From: Rhodopseudomonas sp.
GTDB taxonomy: Bacteria > Pseudomonadota > Alphaproteobacteria > Rhizobiales > Xanthobacteraceae
Assembly: GCA_016124795.1 (NCBI GenBank)
Contig: WGNB01000051.1
Location: forward strand, 1 to 64,000
Direction of reading: 5' to 3'
Length of the DNA: 64,000 nt
Shown here in pieces: positions 9,110-17,179 of the stretch; position 1 is the stretch's first letter, and every line of letters starts with the position of its first letter. The position numbers and the translations under genes are program-made. Under the pieces are notes generated by a model, which did not search any database, had not been told where the DNA came from, and saw only the letters and a list, made by a program, of their open reading frames with translations.

Positions 9110-10426
9110 ATGCGCGTTGCCATGATCGGTTCCGGCTATGTCGGCCTGGTGTCCGGAGCCTGCTTTGCCGACTTCGGCCATGAGGTTACTTGCGTCGACA
9201 AGGACAAGGGCAAGATCGACGCGCTGAACGGCGGTGCGGTTCCGATTTACGAGCCGGGCTTGACCGAACTGGTCGCCGCTAACGTCAAGGCGGGACGGTT
9301 GAAGTTCACCACCGATCTCAAATCGGCCGTTAAGGATGCCGACGCCGTGTTCATCGCGGTCGGGACGCCGTCGCGACGTGGCGACGGTCACGCCGATTTG
9401 ACTTACGTGTTCGACGCGGCCCGCGAGATCGCCGGCAGCATCGACGGTTTCACAGTAGTCGTGACCAAATCGACGGTGCCGGTCGGCACCGGCGACGAGG
9501 TCGAACGCATCATTGCCGAGAGCCGGCCCGAGGCCGATTGCGCGGTGGTGTCGAATCCGGAATTCCTGCGCGAAGGCGCGGCGATCCAGGATTTCAAGCA
9601 TCCCGACCGTATCGTGGTCGGCACCGACAATGAGCGCGCCCGCGTGGTGATGGGCGAGCTGTACCGGCCGCTTTATCTCAACCGGTCGCCGATCTTGTTC
9701 ACCGACCGGCGCACCGCCGAGATGATCAAATACGCGGCCAACGCCTTTCTCGCCACCAAGATCACCTTCATCAACGAGATCGCCGATCTGGCCGAAAAGG
9801 TTGGCGCCGACGTGCAGGAGATCGCGCGCGGCATCGGGCTCGATAACCGTATCGGTTCGAAGTTCCTGCATGCCGGCCCCGGTTACGGTGGTTCGTGCTT
9901 TCCGAAGGACACGCTGGCGCTGATCAAGACCGGTCAGGATCACGCCGCGCCGCTGCGCATCGTCGAGGCGGTGGCCGCCGTCAACGACACCCGCAAGCGC
10001 GCGATGGCGCGCAAGGTGCAGGCGGCGCTCAATGGCGACATCCGCGGCAGGTCGATCGCCGTGCTTGGCCTGACCTTCAAGCCGAACACCGACGACATGC
10101 GCGACGCGCCGTCGATTCCGTTGATCACCGCCTTGCAGGACATGGGCGCGACGGTGCGGGCTTACGATCCGGTCGGCATGGAGCAGGCCCGAGACGTGCT
10201 CAATCACGTCACGTTCTGCGACGACGCCTATGCCTGCGCCGAGGGCGCGTCGGCCCTGGTGATCGTCACGGAGTGGGAGCAGTTTCGTGCGCTGGACTTC
10301 GCGCGGCTGAAGGCGACGATGGCGCGGCCGGTGCTGGTCGACCTGCGTAACATCTACCGGCCCGACGAACTGGCGCGGCACGGCTTTGCCTATGAGAGCG
10401 TCGGCCGCGCGGGCCCGGTGAAATAG
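9110..10426 (+). CDS. ugd: UDP-glucose 6-dehydrogenase
   Basis: 438 residues, the normal length for UDP-glucose/GDP-mannose dehydrogenases. It oxidises UDP-glucose to UDP-glucuronate with two NAD+, supplying uronic acid for exopolysaccharide or lipid modification. N-terminal Rossmann motif GSGYVGLVSGACFA (7-20), STVPVGTG, SNPEFLREG, K207 and N211 in IKYAANAFLATK, catalytic C263 in GPGYGGSCFPKD and C-terminal GLTFKPNTDDMRDAPS are all present. It stands in front of gluQ on the same strand with 63 bp between. The start ATG has only a weak ribosome binding site. Confidence 0.95.
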   Translation: MRVAMIGSGYVGLVSGACFADFGHEVTCVDKDKGKIDALNGGAVPIYEPGLTELVAANVKAGRLKFTTDLKSAVKDADAVFIAVGTPSRRGDGHADLTYVFDAAREIAGSIDGFTVVVTKSTVPVGTGDEVERIIAESRPEADCAVVSNPEFLREGAAIQDFKHPDRIVVGTDNERARVVMGELYRPLYLNRSPILFTDRRTAEMIKYAANAFLATKITFINEIADLAEKVGADVQEIARGIGLDNRIGSKFLHAGPGYGGSCFPKDTLALIKTGQDHAAPLRIVEAVAAVNDTRKRAMARKVQAALNGDIRGRSIAVLGLTFKPNTDDMRDAPSIPLITALQDMGATVRAYDPVGMEQARDVLNHVTFCDDAYACAEGASALVIVTEWEQFRALDFARLKATMARPVLVDLRNIYRPDELARHGFAYESVGRAGPVK

Positions 10427-10489
10427 CGCGTCGCCTTGCCAGTGCTTTAAGGTGCGCGGGTCGCGCGTCGGGCGCGGCGAGGACTTTTT

Positions 10490-11371
10490 ATGCCGCCAGC
10501 CGTATTTCGTTTCGCACCATCGCCGAATGGCTATCTGCATCTCGGCCACGCGCTGTCGGCTCTGCTGAATGCCGATCGGGCGCGCGCCGTTGGCGGCCGG
10601 CTGCTGCTGCGCATCGAGGATATCGATCAGACGCGGTGCCGGCCCGACTATGAAGAGGCGATCTATGAGGATCTGGCCTGGCTCGGGCTGAGCTGGGAGA
10701 TGCCGGTGCGGCGGCAGTCCGAGCATTTCGCCGATTATGCCGTCGCGCTGGACCGGCTCGACGCCATGGGGCTGCTCTATCGGAGCTTCGAAAGCCGGGG
10801 CGAGATCGCCGCGCTGGTCACTGAACGCGAAGCGCGCGACGGCAGGCCCTGGCCGCGCGATCCCGATGGCGCGCCGCTTTATCCCGGCGATGCCAAGGCG
10901 ATGTCGCCGGCCGAGCGCGTTCGGCTGATCGCCTCCGGTGGGTCTTATGCACTTCGGCTCGATATGGCCAAGGCGCTGGCGCACGTTGGTGGCGCACTGA
11001 CCTGGACCGAGACCGGCGAAGGCCCGGGCGGACAAACCGGCACGGTCGCCGCCGATCCGGCGGCCTGGGGTGACGTCGTGCTGGCGCGCAAGGACAGTCC
11101 GGCGAGCTATCATCTGGCGGTGACGGTCGACGACGCCGCGCAAGGCGTCACCGACGTGGTGCGCGGACAGGACCTGTTTCACGCCACGTCGGTCCACCGG
11201 TTGTTGCAGGCGCTGCTCGGATTGCCCGCGCCGCGTTATCATCATCATCGCCTGATCCGCGACGCGGATGGCCGGAAGCTGTCGAAATCCGGCAAATCGA
11301 CCGGCCTGCGCGATTTGCGGGCAGATGGCCTGCCTGCGGCCAAAATTCGCGCTGTTATTGGGCTCGATTGA
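10490..11371 (+). CDS. gluQ: Glutamyl-Q tRNA(Asp) synthetase
   Basis: 293 residues, a truncated GluRS catalytic domain without an anticodon-binding domain. It attaches glutamate to queuosine at position 34 of tRNA-Asp. HLGH (17-20) and KLSKS (about 264-268) are the two class I signatures, and FAPSPNGYLHLGH is typical. SD GAGGA lies about 8 bases before ATG 10490. Oddity: the zinc site known from E. coli YadB (C-x-C ... Y ... C) is absent. The corresponding YRSFES has Ser99 and Glu101, and YPGDAK has no Cys. The only cysteine is C50. It probably folds without zinc, as some family members may do. Confidence 0.9.
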   Translation: MPPAVFRFAPSPNGYLHLGHALSALLNADRARAVGGRLLLRIEDIDQTRCRPDYEEAIYEDLAWLGLSWEMPVRRQSEHFADYAVALDRLDAMGLLYRSFESRGEIAALVTEREARDGRPWPRDPDGAPLYPGDAKAMSPAERVRLIASGGSYALRLDMAKALAHVGGALTWTETGEGPGGQTGTVAADPAAWGDVVLARKDSPASYHLAVTVDDAAQGVTDVVRGQDLFHATSVHRLLQALLGLPAPRYHHHRLIRDADGRKLSKSGKSTGLRDLRADGLPAAKIRAVIGLD

Positions 11372-11413
11372 GTCGTTGCGCTATGCCATGGTCGCCGCCT
11401 GGGCGGGGGATAG

Positions 11414-12661
11414 ATGGCGAAACTCAGGCCCAAATCAGCGGCCGGCAAATCGATTTCAAAGACAGCCAGAAAGCGGTCGCCCCGGCGGCCGCCGGTTCAG
11501 CGCGCGCGCCCGCTTACGGCCCCGGCTTTGCAGGCGATCGAGGTCGCGCTGGCCGGCATCGCGCATGATATCCGCACGCCGCTGACCGGCCTCGTCGCGC
11601 TGGCCGAATTGCTGGCCGCGTCCGACCTCGGGCCGCGTGAGCGCGCCTGGGCCAAAGCGCTCAAGAGCGGCGCCGACCATCTGGCGCTGCTGAGCACGCT
11701 GATTGTCGATGCGGTCAAGGCCGATGCGGCCGGACTGGTGCTGCGCCATGAACAATTTGCGCCGCGCGCGCTGGCCGAAGCGGTCGGTCAGGCGCTGTCG
11801 GCGCGGGCCGGCACCAAGAGCGTCAAGGCGGTGATCGAGATTGCGTCCGATCTGCCGGCGACGGTGGTGGGCGATGCGCTGCGGTTGCGGGCGGCGCTGG
11901 AAAATCTGGCCGACAATGCGGTGAAATTCACCGGTGAGGGCGCGGTGACGTTTCGCGCCGCGGCCGAACCCGCCACGCGCGGCCGGTTGCGGCTGGTTTT
12001 TACTTTAAGCGATAGCGGCATCGGCATGAGCCCGGCTGACATCAAACGTCTGTTCCGGCCTTTCTCGCAGGCCAGCGACGAGGTGGCGCGGCGCTATGGC
12101 GGCGCCGGCCTGGGGCTGACCTTCGTCAAACGGCTGGCCAAGGCGATGGGCGGCGATCTCACCGTGACCAGCAAGCCCGGTCAGGGCTCGACGTTTCGTC
12201 TGACCGTGCTGGTGACGCCGGCGCTGGCCGTCGATCATGCCGGGCCGCCGACGGTTAGGTCGGGCCGGGCGCTGACCGTGCTCTGCGTCGAGGACAACCC
12301 CTATGGCCGGGTGGTGATGAACACGATCCTGACCGAGCTGGGCCATGCCGCTGACTTCGTCGATAACGGCGAGGCGGCGGTCAAGGCGGTGGCGCGTGGC
12401 GGCTACGACGTGGTGCTGATGGATGTGACACTGGCGGACGTCGATGGGCTCGAGGCCACCCGCCGTATTCGCGCGCTACCCGATCGTGCGGCGGACGTTA
12501 CGGTGATCGGCATGTCCGGCCACGACGACGCCATCACCGCGAAGGCGGCACGCGAGGCCGGCATGAATGATTATCTGGTCAAGCCGGTCAGTCCGAAGCA
12601 GCTCGCGGCGGCGTTGGCGTCGATTTCGGCGCACCCTTACGCCAGCGCGGACCTGACCTGA
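11414..12661 (+). CDS. Cytoplasmic hybrid sensor histidine kinase with receiver domain
   Basis: 415 residues with no membrane helix and no recognisable sensor domain. A basic, disordered N-terminus (1-35) leads to a HisKA-like helix with H51 in IAHDIRTPLTGL. An HATPase domain follows, with N-box ALENLADNAVKF (161-172), G1 DSGIGM (200-205) and G2 GGAGLGL (229-235). A linker joins a C-terminal receiver (about 286-405) with VEDN at 292-295, phospho-acceptor D337 in VLMDVTL and K in YLVKPVS. It starts 43 bp after gluQ with a G-rich ribosome binding site. With no input domain, it probably relies on a partner protein. Output target unknown. Confidence 0.88.
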   Translation: MAKLRPKSAAGKSISKTARKRSPRRPPVQRARPLTAPALQAIEVALAGIAHDIRTPLTGLVALAELLAASDLGPRERAWAKALKSGADHLALLSTLIVDAVKADAAGLVLRHEQFAPRALAEAVGQALSARAGTKSVKAVIEIASDLPATVVGDALRLRAALENLADNAVKFTGEGAVTFRAAAEPATRGRLRLVFTLSDSGIGMSPADIKRLFRPFSQASDEVARRYGGAGLGLTFVKRLAKAMGGDLTVTSKPGQGSTFRLTVLVTPALAVDHAGPPTVRSGRALTVLCVEDNPYGRVVMNTILTELGHAADFVDNGEAAVKAVARGGYDVVLMDVTLADVDGLEATRRIRALPDRAADVTVIGMSGHDDAITAKAAREAGMNDYLVKPVSPKQLAAALASISAHPYASADLT

Positions 12662-12718
12662 ACAACGCGCTGGATTGTCGCGCCCTCGGCAACGACCGCG
12701 ATATGTCGCGGCGATGGA

Positions 12719-14701
12719 TTACAGATTGCTCAGACCGTTCTTGCGTTCGACGATCCCGACGACATCTTTCATGATGCGATTGAGTTCGAAATCCTTCGGC
12801 GTATAGACCGCCGCGACGCCGGACTTTTCGAGCGCCGCCGCGTCCTCCGGGGGAATGATCCCGCCGACCACCAAAGGCATGTCCATGCCGGCGGCTTTCA
12901 TCCGCGCCACCACGTCGGCGACCAGTGGCAGATGACTGCCCGACAGTACCGACAGCCCGATGACGTGGGCTTTCTGTTCGCGCGCGGCATCGACGATTTC
13001 TTCCGGAGTCAGGCGGATGCCTTCATAGACCACTTGCATGCCGGCATCGCGGGCGCGCACCGCGATCTGTTCGGCGCCGTTCGAATGACCGTCGAGACCG
13101 GGCTTGCCGACCAGGAAGGTCAGGCGGCGGCCGAGCTTCGACGAAACGCGATCGACATCGGCGCGGATATCGTCGAGCCCATCGACATCGTTGCGCATGG
13201 CGTTGCCGACGCCGGTCGGCGCGCGGTATTCGCCAAAGGCTTGTCGCAGGGTCCAGCCCCATTCGCCGGTGGTGACGCCGGCCTTGGCGCAGGCAATCGA
13301 CGGCGGCATGATGTTCGAGCCGTCAGTGGCGGCGCGTTTGAGGTCGGCGAGCGCGGCGGCGACCGCCTTGCTGTCGCGTTGTTCGCGCCAGGCCTTCAGC
13401 CGTTCCAACTGGTCGCGCTCGGCGTCTTCCGACACCGTCATGATGGAATCGATGCCGCCGGTGAGCGGCGACGGTTCGGTTTCGAGATATTTATTGACGC
13501 CGACGACGATCTGCTCGCCGCGTTCGATCGCTTCCAGCCGCGCGGTGTTGGACTCGACCAGCCGTTGCTTCATGTAGCCGGTCTCGACCGCAGCGACCGC
13601 GCCGCCCATCTCCTCGATGCGCTTGAGTTCCTCGAGCGCCTCGGCTTTGAGGGCATCGACCTTGGCGGTGATCTCCTTCGAGCCGTCGAAGATATCGCCG
13701 TAATCGAGCAGGTCGGTTTCGTAAGCGAGGATCTGCTGCATGCGCAGCGACCACTGCTGATCCCACGGTCGCGGCAACCCGAGCGCCTCGTTCCAGGCCG
13801 GCAATTGCACGGCGCGGGCGCGGGCGTTTTTCGACAAGGTCACCGCCAGCATTTCAATGAGAATGCGGGCGACGTTGTTTTCCGGCTGCGGTTCGGTCAG
13901 GCCGAGCGAGTTGACCTGTACGCCATAGCGGAACAGCCGTTGCTTCGGATCGGTGACGCCATAGCGGGTGCGGGTGATTTCTTCCCACAATTCGGTGAAG
14001 GCCCGCATTTTGCAGACTTCGGTGATGAAGCGCAGCCCGGCGTTGACGAAGAACGAGATACGACCGACGACTTCGCCGAATTTTGCGTCGTCGACTTGTC
14101 CCGACGCTTTCACGGTATCGAGCACCGCGACCGCGGTTGCCAGCGCGAAGGCGAGTTCCTGCACCGGCGTCGCGCCTGCTTCCTGCAAATGATAGGAGCA
14201 GATGTTCATCGGGTTCCATTTCGGCAGTTCGCTCGTGGTGAAGATCGCCACGTCCTTGATCAGCCGCATGGAAGGCGCCGGCGGAAAGACGTAAGTGCCG
14301 CGCGACAGATATTCCTTGATGATGTCGTTTTGAATCGTGCCGGTTAGCGCCGTGCGCGGCGCGCCCTGTTCGTCGGCGACCGCGATATACAATGCCATCA
14401 GCCACGCCGCGGTGGCGTTGATGGTCATCGAGGTATTCATGGTGCCGAGCGGGATCTGATCGAACAGGGCCCGCATGTCGCCGAGATGGTTGATCGGGAC
14501 GCCGACCTTGCCGACCTCGCCTTTGGCGAGGATATGGTCCGAATCGTAACCGGTTTGCGTCGGCAGATCGAAGGCGACCGACAATCCGGTCTGGCCCTTG
14601 GCCAGATTTTTTCGATAAAGCGCGTTGGAATCGGCCGCCGTCGAGTGTCCCGCATAGGTGCGGAAAATCCAGGGCCGATCTTTTTGTGTTTTATCGCGCA
14701 T
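12719..14701 (-). CDS. ecm: Ethylmalonyl-CoA mutase
   Basis: 660 residues. It is a coenzyme-B12-dependent mutase of the MeaA/Ecm group, converting (2R)-ethylmalonyl-CoA to methylsuccinyl-CoA in the ethylmalonyl-CoA pathway. The large catalytic part begins RTYAGHSTAADSN and has the Ecm-like phrases GLSVAFDLPTQTGYDSDH and NDIIKEYLSRGTYVFPP. The C-terminal B12 domain has D537-x-H539-x-x-G542 in GLDGHSNG, with GLSVLSGSH and VVGGIIPPED behind it. Both parts are on one chain, as in MeaA, rather than split. It is divergent from ccr, whose product feeds it. The distinction from methylmalonyl-CoA mutase rests on overall resemblance to MeaA and on the ccr neighbour. Confidence 0.93.
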   Translation of the reverse strand: MRDKTQKDRPWIFRTYAGHSTAADSNALYRKNLAKGQTGLSVAFDLPTQTGYDSDHILAKGEVGKVGVPINHLGDMRALFDQIPLGTMNTSMTINATAAWLMALYIAVADEQGAPRTALTGTIQNDIIKEYLSRGTYVFPPAPSMRLIKDVAIFTTSELPKWNPMNICSYHLQEAGATPVQELAFALATAVAVLDTVKASGQVDDAKFGEVVGRISFFVNAGLRFITEVCKMRAFTELWEEITRTRYGVTDPKQRLFRYGVQVNSLGLTEPQPENNVARILIEMLAVTLSKNARARAVQLPAWNEALGLPRPWDQQWSLRMQQILAYETDLLDYGDIFDGSKEITAKVDALKAEALEELKRIEEMGGAVAAVETGYMKQRLVESNTARLEAIERGEQIVVGVNKYLETEPSPLTGGIDSIMTVSEDAERDQLERLKAWREQRDSKAVAAALADLKRAATDGSNIMPPSIACAKAGVTTGEWGWTLRQAFGEYRAPTGVGNAMRNDVDGLDDIRADVDRVSSKLGRRLTFLVGKPGLDGHSNGAEQIAVRARDAGMQVVYEGIRLTPEEIVDAAREQKAHVIGLSVLSGSHLPLVADVVARMKAAGMDMPLVVGGIIPPEDAAALEKSGVAAVYTPKDFELNRIMKDVVGIVERKNGLSNL

Positions 14702-14888
14702 CGGGGACCTACCTGAGAGCGCAGTCTGGCCCGACCGTTATTGCAATGCAATATGATTTGCGTCAGACTAATGACGCTTTCGCACTTGGTAAGACCGATA
14801 AAAAGATCTGCGTTTTAATCAAGGACTTGGTTTTTAAGCCAAGAACTTGGCTCTTAAGGCAAGAACCTGGTTCTTAAGGAGTGTGTCG
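14702..14888. promoter_or_regulatory. ecm-ccr divergent control region
   Basis: The 187 bp between the two divergent ethylmalonyl-CoA pathway genes hold several symmetric elements. One is an 11-bp palindrome TTGCAATGCAA at 14741-14751. The second is GCGTCA-N6-TGACGC at 14760-14777. The third is the three-unit 20-nt tandem repeat at 14821-14880, described separately. The first is loosely like the TGCAA-type half sites of short-chain-acyl-CoA-responsive regulators (ScfR/PccR), but this is a guess. No confident -35/-10 pair was found. Confidence 0.55.
14821..14880 (+). repeat. Three tandem 20-nt palindromic units ending at the ccr ribosome binding site
   Basis: Units at 14821-14840, 14841-14860 and 14861-14880 are head-to-tail with no spacer. 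Consensus is AAGAACTTGGTTCTTAAGGC. Unit 3 contains the exact inverted repeat AAGAACC-T-GGTTCTT, and units 1 and 2 are imperfect versions. Across the junction of units 1 and 2 there is another exact one, AGCCAAG-AA-CTTGGCT (14837-14852). The SD AAGGAG (14876-14881) is formed by the end of unit 3. The 20-nt period equals about two helical turns, so proteins bound to each unit would sit on one face of DNA. Confidence 0.8.
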
Positions 14889-16169
14889 ATGCCGGCTGCT
14901 GCCCCCAAGCGGAGCGTTGCCCCGCTCAAGGACCTTTACGCCATTGGCGAAATCCCGCCGTTGGGCCATGTGCCCGACAAGATGCATGCCTGGGTGATCC
15001 GTCAGGAGCGGCACGGGCCGCCGGAGCAATCCATGCAGCTCGAGGTGGTGCCGACCTGGTCGATCGGCGAGGATGAAGTGCTGCTGCTGGTGATGGCCGG
15101 CGGCGTCAATTACAACGGCATTTGGGCCGGCCTCGGCCAGCCGATCACGCCGTTCAACGTTCATAAACAACCGTATCACATCGCGGGTTCGGACGCCTCC
15201 GGCGTGGTCTGGGCGGTCGGTTCCAAGGTCAAGCGCTGGAAGGTCGGTGACGAGGTCATCGTCCATTGTAATCAGGACGATGGCGACGACGAGGACTGCA
15301 ATGGCGGCGATCCGCTGCTGTCGCCGTCGCAACGTATCTGGGGCTATGAAACGCCGGACGGTTCCTTCGCGCAGTTCTGCCGCGTGCAGTCACGCCAGTT
15401 GATGCAGAAGCCCGCGCATCTGACCTGGGAAGAGGCGGCTTGTTACACGCTGACGCTCGCCACCGCCTATCGCATGTTGTTCGGCCACGCGCCGCATACT
15501 CTCAAGCCCGGCGATAACGTTCTGGTCTGGGGCGCGTCGGGCGGCCTCGGCGTGTTCGGCCTGCAACTGGTCGCGGCCTCCGGCGCCAATGCGATCGCGG
15601 TCGTTTCCGACGAATCGAAGATGGAATACGTCTTCAATCTCGGTGCAAAAGGCGCGATCAACCGCAAGGAATTCAAATGCTGGGGCCAGCTGCCGCAGGT
15701 GAATTCGGCCGAATATAACGACTGGTCGAAAGAGGCGCGCCGCTTCGGCAAGGCGATCTGGGATATTACCGGCAAGCGCGACGTCGATATCGTGTTCGAG
15801 CATCCCGGCGAGGCAACTTTTCCGGTGTCGTCGATGGTGGTCAAGCGCGGCGGCATGGTCGTGTTCTGCGCCGGCACGACAGGCTTCAACATCACCTTCG
15901 ACGCACGTTACGTCTGGATGCGGCAGAAGCGCATCCAGGGTTCGCACTTCGCGCATCTGAAACAGGCCTCCGCCGCCAACCGCTTCGTGCTGGAGCGGCG
16001 GATCGATCCATGCCTGTCGAAGACCTTCCCCTGGGAGGAGGTGCCGCGAGCGCACACCATGATGTGGAAGAACCAGCACCCGCCCGGCAACATGTCGGTT
16101 CTGGTCGGTGCACCGTCGACCGGTCTCAAGAATCTTGAAGATGTAAAGGAAGTAACGGGGGCGTTGTGA
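14889..16169 (+). CDS. ccr: Crotonyl-CoA carboxylase/reductase
   Basis: 426 residues from ATG 14889, chosen because AAGGAG lies 7 bases before it. A longer in-frame start at 14847 would fall inside the tandem repeat. It is an NADPH-dependent reductive carboxylase making (2S)-ethylmalonyl-CoA from crotonyl-CoA and CO2, the signature step of the ethylmalonyl-CoA pathway. It has the medium-chain dehydrogenase/reductase fold with GGVNYNGIWAGLG (71-83), the NADPH site WGASGGLGVFGLQ (214-226) and GSHFAH (351-356). These regions are the ones that hold the CO2 pocket residues in characterised Ccr enzymes. The end abuts the convergent BrkB-type gene. Confidence 0.95.
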   Translation: MPAAAPKRSVAPLKDLYAIGEIPPLGHVPDKMHAWVIRQERHGPPEQSMQLEVVPTWSIGEDEVLLLVMAGGVNYNGIWAGLGQPITPFNVHKQPYHIAGSDASGVVWAVGSKVKRWKVGDEVIVHCNQDDGDDEDCNGGDPLLSPSQRIWGYETPDGSFAQFCRVQSRQLMQKPAHLTWEEAACYTLTLATAYRMLFGHAPHTLKPGDNVLVWGASGGLGVFGLQLVAASGANAIAVVSDESKMEYVFNLGAKGAINRKEFKCWGQLPQVNSAEYNDWSKEARRFGKAIWDITGKRDVDIVFEHPGEATFPVSSMVVKRGGMVVFCAGTTGFNITFDARYVWMRQKRIQGSHFAHLKQASAANRFVLERRIDPCLSKTFPWEEVPRAHTMMWKNQHPPGNMSVLVGAPSTGLKNLEDVKEVTGAL

Positions 16170-16179
16170 GACGGCCGAC

Positions 16180-17163
16180 TTAGGCCGGTTCGTCTTCCGT
16201 TGACTGGAGCATGGGATGATGGCGCGGTCGTTCGGCCGCGCCGATGCGCAATCGCTGGATCACCGAATTCAGTTCGCCGCCAAAAATGAAAATGGCGGCG
16301 CAGACGTATAGAAAAATCAGTGCCACCATCGCCGAGGCGAGCCCGGCATACATCGAAACATAGGCGAAGGCGTAATTGGCGAGATAGCGGCCGAAGGCCG
16401 CGCCGCTGATCAGCCACAGCAGCAGCGTGGCGGCGATGCCCGGTGCGATTTCGCCGAAGCTGCGTCGCCCGGCCGGCAGCCAGCCGTGCAGGATGGTCAG
16501 CGCGATCACCAGCACCGCGGCCGCCACCGCATAACGGGCGAAGGTGAACTGGTCGCTGAACGGCGCCAGCGTTGGCAGGTATTGCACCAGCCTGGCCCAG
16601 ATCAACGGCGCCAGCACGACCAGAAAGGCGAAGGCGAGCAGCGCCACCGCGCCAACCAGCACGTAGATGATTGATTCGATCCGCAGCCGCCACCAAGGCC
16701 GCCGTTCGGTCATGTTGTAGGCGCGGTTCAGTCCGACGCGCAGGCTCTCGACCCCCGACGACGCGAAATAGATCGCAAATAATACGCCGAAGGTGAGCAC
16801 GTTGCGGCGGCTGCCGGTCAGGACGCCGGTGATGTCGAGTGCAATCGGCGCCGCCACTTCCTTGGGCCAGGCTTCCAGCAGGATATGGGCGGCTTCGTCG
16901 GCCAGTTGTTGCGAGCCGAAGAAGAAGCCGGCCAGCGCGGTGACCACAATCAGGAATGGGAACATCGCCATCAGCGTCGACAGGGCGATGTGGCTGGCGA
17001 TCGCCCAGCCGTCGTCGGCCAGAAAGCGCCGGATGGCTTCGATCACGACGCGCAATGAGATGACGACGAGGCGCACTGCCAAAGCCCTGTGCTGGCCGGT
17101 TCCGGGCCAGACTTTGGCGATCGGTGGACTGTTTGCAAGGGCTGCTTTTGGCCGTTCCCGCAC
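16180..17163 (-). CDS. YihY/BrkB family inner-membrane protein
   Basis: 327 residues from a GTG at 17163. A second GTG at 17076, with AGGG about 8 bases upstream, may be the real start and would remove 29 residues. Six hydrophobic helices are visible, with the family's characteristic sequences FLADDGWAIASHIALSTLMA near the N-terminus, SSGVESLRVGLNRAYN, and a last helix LYVCAAIFIFGGELNSV. The family was once called ribonuclease BN by mistake, and its molecular role is unsettled (possibly transport). It converges with ccr and is followed by the chemoreceptor gene upstream on the same strand. Confidence 0.88.
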   Translation of the reverse strand: MRERPKAALANSPPIAKVWPGTGQHRALAVRLVVISLRVVIEAIRRFLADDGWAIASHIALSTLMAMFPFLIVVTALAGFFFGSQQLADEAAHILLEAWPKEVAAPIALDITGVLTGSRRNVLTFGVLFAIYFASSGVESLRVGLNRAYNMTERRPWWRLRIESIIYVLVGAVALLAFAFLVVLAPLIWARLVQYLPTLAPFSDQFTFARYAVAAAVLVIALTILHGWLPAGRRSFGEIAPGIAATLLLWLISGAAFGRYLANYAFAYVSMYAGLASAMVALIFLYVCAAIFIFGGELNSVIQRLRIGAAERPRHHPMLQSTEDEPA

Positions 17164-17179
17164 AGTCGGGAACGGAATG

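Noticed and set aside
9065-11248. 727-codon open frame opposite ugd and gluQ
   Set aside because: Both plus-strand genes have complete catalytic motifs, and the antisense product has no recognisable domain.
12932-14347. 471-codon open frame opposite ecm
   Set aside because: Antisense shadow of a fully conserved B12-dependent mutase, lacking its own ribosome binding site or motifs.
14821-14880. Tandem repeats considered as a CRISPR fragment
   Set aside because: Units are contiguous without spacers, only three in number, and no cas gene is in the window.
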